From SFHK01 sp963618055 (GTDB lineage: Bacteria; Bacillota; Clostridia; Christensenellales; Aristaeellaceae), in the NCBI GenBank assembly GCA_963618055.1, contig CAVERI010000105.1, positions 1 to 8,532 on the forward strand: a stretch of DNA of 8,532 nt, read 5' to 3'. How positions within the stretch are numbered: the stretch's first letter is position 1; each line of letters begins with the position of its first letter. Below the pieces are notes generated by a model. The model was not told where the DNA came from and did not search any database. It was given only the letters and a program-made list of their open reading frames with translations. A program made the translations under genes and the position numbers. Of the stretch, positions 6,396-8,532 are shown in pieces.

Positions 6396-7187
6396 TCACA
6401 GGTTCAGAAGCCTTGAGAGATTCCCGGAGAAAATCTGCTCGTTTGCGCGCGGGGGCAGGTTCAGGGACAGGATGTTCTGAATTTCGTCGCCGACGTTCCA
6501 CATCGGGTAGTCGCTGCCGAACAGCACGCGGTCTTCGCCGTACAGATTGATCAGCCGACGCACGTGCTCCGCGCCCAGCGCGGAGAATGAGCTGGACGAG
6601 TCCACCCAGATGTCCTCGCCCTTCAGGCATTTTTCGGCCTCGTCCCATTCGCTGTAGCCGCCGAAATGCGCGCAGATGATCTTGAGGTGCGGATGCTTGC
6701 GGCGAATGAGCGGGATATGCGACGGCGACGAAAAGTGATAGCGCCGGTCGCCGGTGTGAAACAGAACCGGCAGGTTCAGCTGCGCCATGGCCTCGTATGC
6801 CTCGTCCATGCCGGGGTCGCTGATCTCAAATTTCTGAAAATCGGGATGCAGCTTCACGCCGCGCAGTCCCTCCGCCTTTACGCGGGTTAGCTCGTCAAAG
6901 GGATTTTTGAAGTCCGGGTGCAGCGTGGCGAAGCCGATGAAGCGCTCTGGGTGCGCGCGGCATTCGCCGATGATAAAGTCGTTGATGTGCGTGACCTGAT
7001 GCTCGACCGTGGCTACGGAGTGAACGAGAAATTTCTGCACGCCGGATTCGTCGCCCAGCGCGAGCAGATGCTCGGCGGTGCCGTCGTACTTCATGGGAAT
7101 ATCGTAGAAGTCGCCGATGGCGTGCGCCGCCTTGAGGGCGATTTTTTCAGGGTAGATGTGCGCGTGCGCGTCAAAAATGGTATACAT
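6396..7187 (-). CDS. Metal-dependent amidohydrolase (Amidohydrolase_2 family)
   Basis: Cytoplasmic TIM-barrel hydrolase or decarboxylase, 263 residues, substrate unknown. Metal-site motifs are in order: DAHAH at 6-10 (Asp6, His8, His10), GVKLHPDF at 110-117 (Lys112, His114), FHTGD at 143-147 (His144), CAHFGG at 172-177 (His174) and LFGSDYPMW at 222-230 (Asp226). These fit PF04909, which includes aminocarboxymuconate-semialdehyde decarboxylase and many uncharacterised hydrolases; the length is at the short end for the family. TatD-type deoxyribonucleases share the fold but not the FGSDYPMW motif. On the coding strand the ATG has GGAGG 8 bases upstream. It is the second gene of a minus-strand operon, 18 bases after the kinase-like gene, so the two are surely co-transcribed. 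Whether they act on one compound is not visible. Confidence 0.85.
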   Translation of the reverse strand: MYTIFDAHAHIYPEKIALKAAHAIGDFYDIPMKYDGTAEHLLALGDESGVQKFLVHSVATVEHQVTHINDFIIGECRAHPERFIGFATLHPDFKNPFDELTRVKAEGLRGVKLHPDFQKFEISDPGMDEAYEAMAQLNLPVLFHTGDRRYHFSSPSHIPLIRRKHPHLKIICAHFGGYSEWDEAEKCLKGEDIWVDSSSSFSALGAEHVRRLINLYGEDRVLFGSDYPMWNVGDEIQNILSLNLPPRANEQIFSGNLSRLLNL

Positions 7188-7205
7188 GAATATGCCTCCG
7201 ATTCG

Positions 7206-8069
7206 TTACGCATGGTCGCAGAGACGGACGATTTTTTCATCGAACCCGTTTTGCAGCTCGGCCAGACACTCGTTTCCCCAGTCGGGAAAGCGCTCGCGCC
7301 GGCAGGCGAAAATCAGCCCGACGAGTACGCGCATCACGTCGTTCAGCGCTCGCTCCGCCGGGTCGACCGGCCGGTCGTAGGCGCGCAGGAAGGCTTCGCC
7401 CGCCTCCTTTGAGAGCGACGAGGTGACGTTTGAAAGATCGGAGCTCGCGAAGCCCTTGCCCAGCAGGTTGTAATCGAACATGCAGGCGGCGCTTCGGTCT
7501 CTGGCGACGGCCATGTTGGTGTAGTAAAAGTCGTTGTAGGTCAGCGTTCGTTCCGCGCGGTCGAGCCGGGCGCGGAGGTCGTCAAACCGGCGTTCCAGCT
7601 CGTCCCATATGGGCAGCGCTCGCATGCCGGTCTTTTCCCGCGCGAGGGCGAGGTTTTCCCGCGTGAAAGCGTCCGTTTCGTCATACATGCCGCTTCCGTG
7701 CGCGCACACATATTCGCGCCCGCGCGTATGCAGGCAGACGTACCATTCGGCCAGCCGCTCCGCGAGCTCGCAGTCGGCCATATCCTTCGCTTCCGCGAGC
7801 CGCCAGATGGGACTTGCGGAAAGATCCTCCAAAAGCAGCGCGGAATCCGTGTGCGCGAGCACGCGAATGGTCGGAACGCCGAGCGAGCCCAGCAGCTGGT
7901 AGGCTTCGATTTCGCGGCGGTACTCGGGGCGCTCAAAGAATTTGAGGACGCAGGATTCGCCGCCGTCCGAAACGCGCGCGACGGTAACGCCGTTCTGGCT
8001 TCGGATGATTTCGGGCGCGCCGCAATGGAAGCCCATACGGGTCAGCTCGTTTTGCAGGGAATTCAGCAT
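7206..8069 (-). CDS. Aminoglycoside-phosphotransferase-fold kinase, substrate unknown
   Basis: Cytoplasmic small-molecule kinase-like protein of the APH/choline-kinase superfamily (PF01636), 287 residues. N-lobe: probable ATP-binding Lys43 in VLKFF, Glu53 or Glu55 in REIEAY, and hinge ALLLEDL at 77-83. C-lobe: catalytic loop TYNDFYYTN at 177-185, giving Asp180 and Asn185, and the metal-binding FDYN at 198-201 with Asp199. The usual HxD catalytic motif is YND here: Tyr178 replaces His while the catalytic Asp is kept, so the enzyme is probably active. GGAGG lies 6 bases before the ATG. It leads the operon with the amidohydrolase. Most genomic members of this family phosphorylate metabolites rather than confer drug resistance, and nothing here points to resistance. 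A Tyr-for-His change alone does not define the substrate. Confidence 0.85.
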   Translation of the reverse strand: MLNSLQNELTRMGFHCGAPEIIRSQNGVTVARVSDGGESCVLKFFERPEYRREIEAYQLLGSLGVPTIRVLAHTDSALLLEDLSASPIWRLAEAKDMADCELAERLAEWYVCLHTRGREYVCAHGSGMYDETDAFTRENLALAREKTGMRALPIWDELERRFDDLRARLDRAERTLTYNDFYYTNMAVARDRSAACMFDYNLLGKGFASSDLSNVTSSLSKEAGEAFLRAYDRPVDPAERALNDVMRVLVGLIFACRRERFPDWGNECLAELQNGFDEKIVRLCDHA

Positions 8070-8111
8070 GCGTTTCCTCCGTTTTCGCGATTTCAGAGGG
8101 GCTTTCCATAG

Positions 8112-8139
8112 ATTATAGCATCCGCCGCGCGAAATGCAA
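8112..8139 (-). promoter_or_regulatory. Promoter of the kinase-amidohydrolase operon
   Basis: On the minus strand a perfect TATAAT (8117-8112) is preceded, 16 bases upstream, by TTGCAT (8139-8134). The -10 is ideal; the -35 matches only the TTG. Expected start of transcription is near 8105, leaving a leader of about 35 bases before the ATG at 8069. Confidence 0.7.
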
Positions 8140-8166
8140 GGAAAATTGCGGTGCGTTCTTCGCAGA

Positions 8167-8226
8167 AAACCGCGAAAAGCAGGTAAAGAAACCGTGCTGC
8201 GTTAATTCTTCGAGCATTCGCGGTTT
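8167..8226. repeat. 10-bp perfect inverted repeat between divergent promoters
   Basis: AAACCGCGAA (8167-8176) is the exact reverse complement of TTCGCGGTTT (8217-8226), with 40 bases between. The second arm ends 5 bases before the -35 box of the T-box promoter. The arms could be paired sites for a DNA-binding protein or a long-loop hairpin. No function can be assigned. The rest of 8070-8231 holds only the minus-strand promoter and ribosome binding site. Confidence 0.45.
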
Positions 8227-8231
8227 CAGTG

Positions 8232-8260
8232 TTGACAGGCGGCGGGGAACGTGTTATCAT
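8232..8260 (+). promoter_or_regulatory. Promoter of the T-box leader transcript
   Basis: Perfect TTGACA (8232-8237) and TATCAT (8255-8260) with a 17-base spacer. Transcription should begin about 7 bases later, near 8267, just where the T-box leader begins. Confidence 0.88.
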
Positions 8261-8266
8261 TCACCC

Positions 8267-8523
8267 CAGAACAGCGATGACGGAGACGGTTGGTCGCGCG
8301 CTTTCCACAGAGAGCCGGCGGTTGGTGAAAGCCGGTGTGAGCCTGCGTCCGAAAGCCTATCACTCCCGAGCCGGAAGGGTGAAGAGTCAGTAGCCGCTTC
8401 CCGCAGGCGCAGCGTTACGGGCGCAGGGCTTGTCAGAGCCTGCTGAGCGGCGCGAAAGCGCAATTTGAGTGGTACCACGGGTTTATCCCGCCTCAAGGAA
8501 GAAATTCCTTGAGGCGTTTTTTT
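8267..8523 (+). ncRNA. T-box leader RNA, isoleucine specifier (AUC)
   Basis: A 5' leader that binds uncharged tRNA and switches between antitermination and termination. Stem I carries the conserved AGAGAGCC and GGTGAAAGCCGG elements (about 8308-8346). The specifier loop reads GAAAGCCTATCACTCCCGAGC. Aligned to B. subtilis glyQS (GGC-A-UUCUUGAGC, from memory), the codon falls on AUC at 8359-8361, followed by the conserved A at 8362. AUC codes for isoleucine. The T-box bulge TGGT at 8470-8473 would pair with tRNA 3' end ACCA, where N = U demands an A discriminator base, as tRNA-Ile has. The antiterminator pairs TTGAG (8465-8469) with CTCAA (8492-8496) and CGGG (8478-8481) with CCCG (8487-8490). 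A competing terminator follows. The controlled gene lies beyond the window, most likely ileS. Confidence 0.93.
8489..8523 (+). terminator. T-box regulated terminator
   Basis: A perfect 12-bp stem, 8489-8500 with 8505-8516 (CGCCTCAAGGAA with TTCCTTGAGGCG), has a GAAA tetraloop and seven T (8517-8523). Its 5' arm overlaps the 3' arm of the antiterminator (CTCAA at 8492-8496), so the two structures exclude each other. Uncharged tRNA would favour read-through. Confidence 0.95.
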
Positions 8524-8532
8524 ATGCGAAAG

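Noticed and set aside
7206..8069. Antibiotic-resistance phosphotransferase
   Set aside because: The fold matches, but no resistance-type catalytic motif or mobile context is present. Chromosomal metabolite kinases of this fold are far more common.
8257..8496. Minus-strand open frame of 79 codons
   Set aside because: It overlaps the T-box leader exactly, where base-paired RNA structure explains the sequence.
1..8532. Mobile elements, CRISPR, tRNA or defence genes
   Set aside because: I looked for transposase or integrase motifs, regularly spaced repeats, tRNA cloverleaf signals and nuclease or toxin families and saw none.

Overview
The window looks like chromosomal DNA from a GC-rich anaerobic Firmicute, probably a gut-type member of the Clostridia. 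The basis is a T-box tRNA-sensing leader, strong GGAGG-type ribosome binding sites, two TTG starts, consensus sigma-A promoters and typical Clostridia gene families. The species cannot be named from the sequence.

Layout. (1) Positions 1-909 hold the C-terminal half of L-fucose isomerase (fucI), closed by a hairpin terminator. (2) Positions 1018-2448 hold two plus-strand genes: an uncharacterised 327-residue protein that I read as a six-repeat alpha/alpha-toroid, and a small four-helix membrane protein resembling the TIGR04086 family. A large hairpin terminator follows. (3) An AT-rich gap (about 2500-2680) carries a near-consensus promoter for a three-gene sugar ABC importer: a two-domain ATPase, an RbsC-type permease and a periplasmic-binding-protein-family sugar receptor (2682-6305). 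(4) A strong hairpin at 6320-6352 lies between convergent genes. (5) A two-gene minus-strand operon (8069 to 6396) encodes an aminoglycoside-phosphotransferase-fold kinase and a metal-dependent amidohydrolase, read from a promoter with a perfect TATAAT. (6) A divergent promoter at 8232-8260 reads a complete T-box leader (about 8267-8523). Its specifier reads AUC (isoleucine), so the gene just beyond the window is probably ileS or another isoleucine-related gene.

How the genes may work together. fucI implies use of L-fucose or D-arabinose. The ABC importer belongs to the ribose/galactose/xylose/fucose-type class and could bring in such a monosaccharide, but it has its own promoter and its substrate cannot be read from sequence. 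The kinase/amidohydrolase pair and the T-box are separate units.

I found no CRISPR array, tRNA, rRNA, insertion sequence, phage gene or recognisable defence system. The most novel-looking item is the toroid protein next to fucI. The best-defined regulatory element is the isoleucine T-box.
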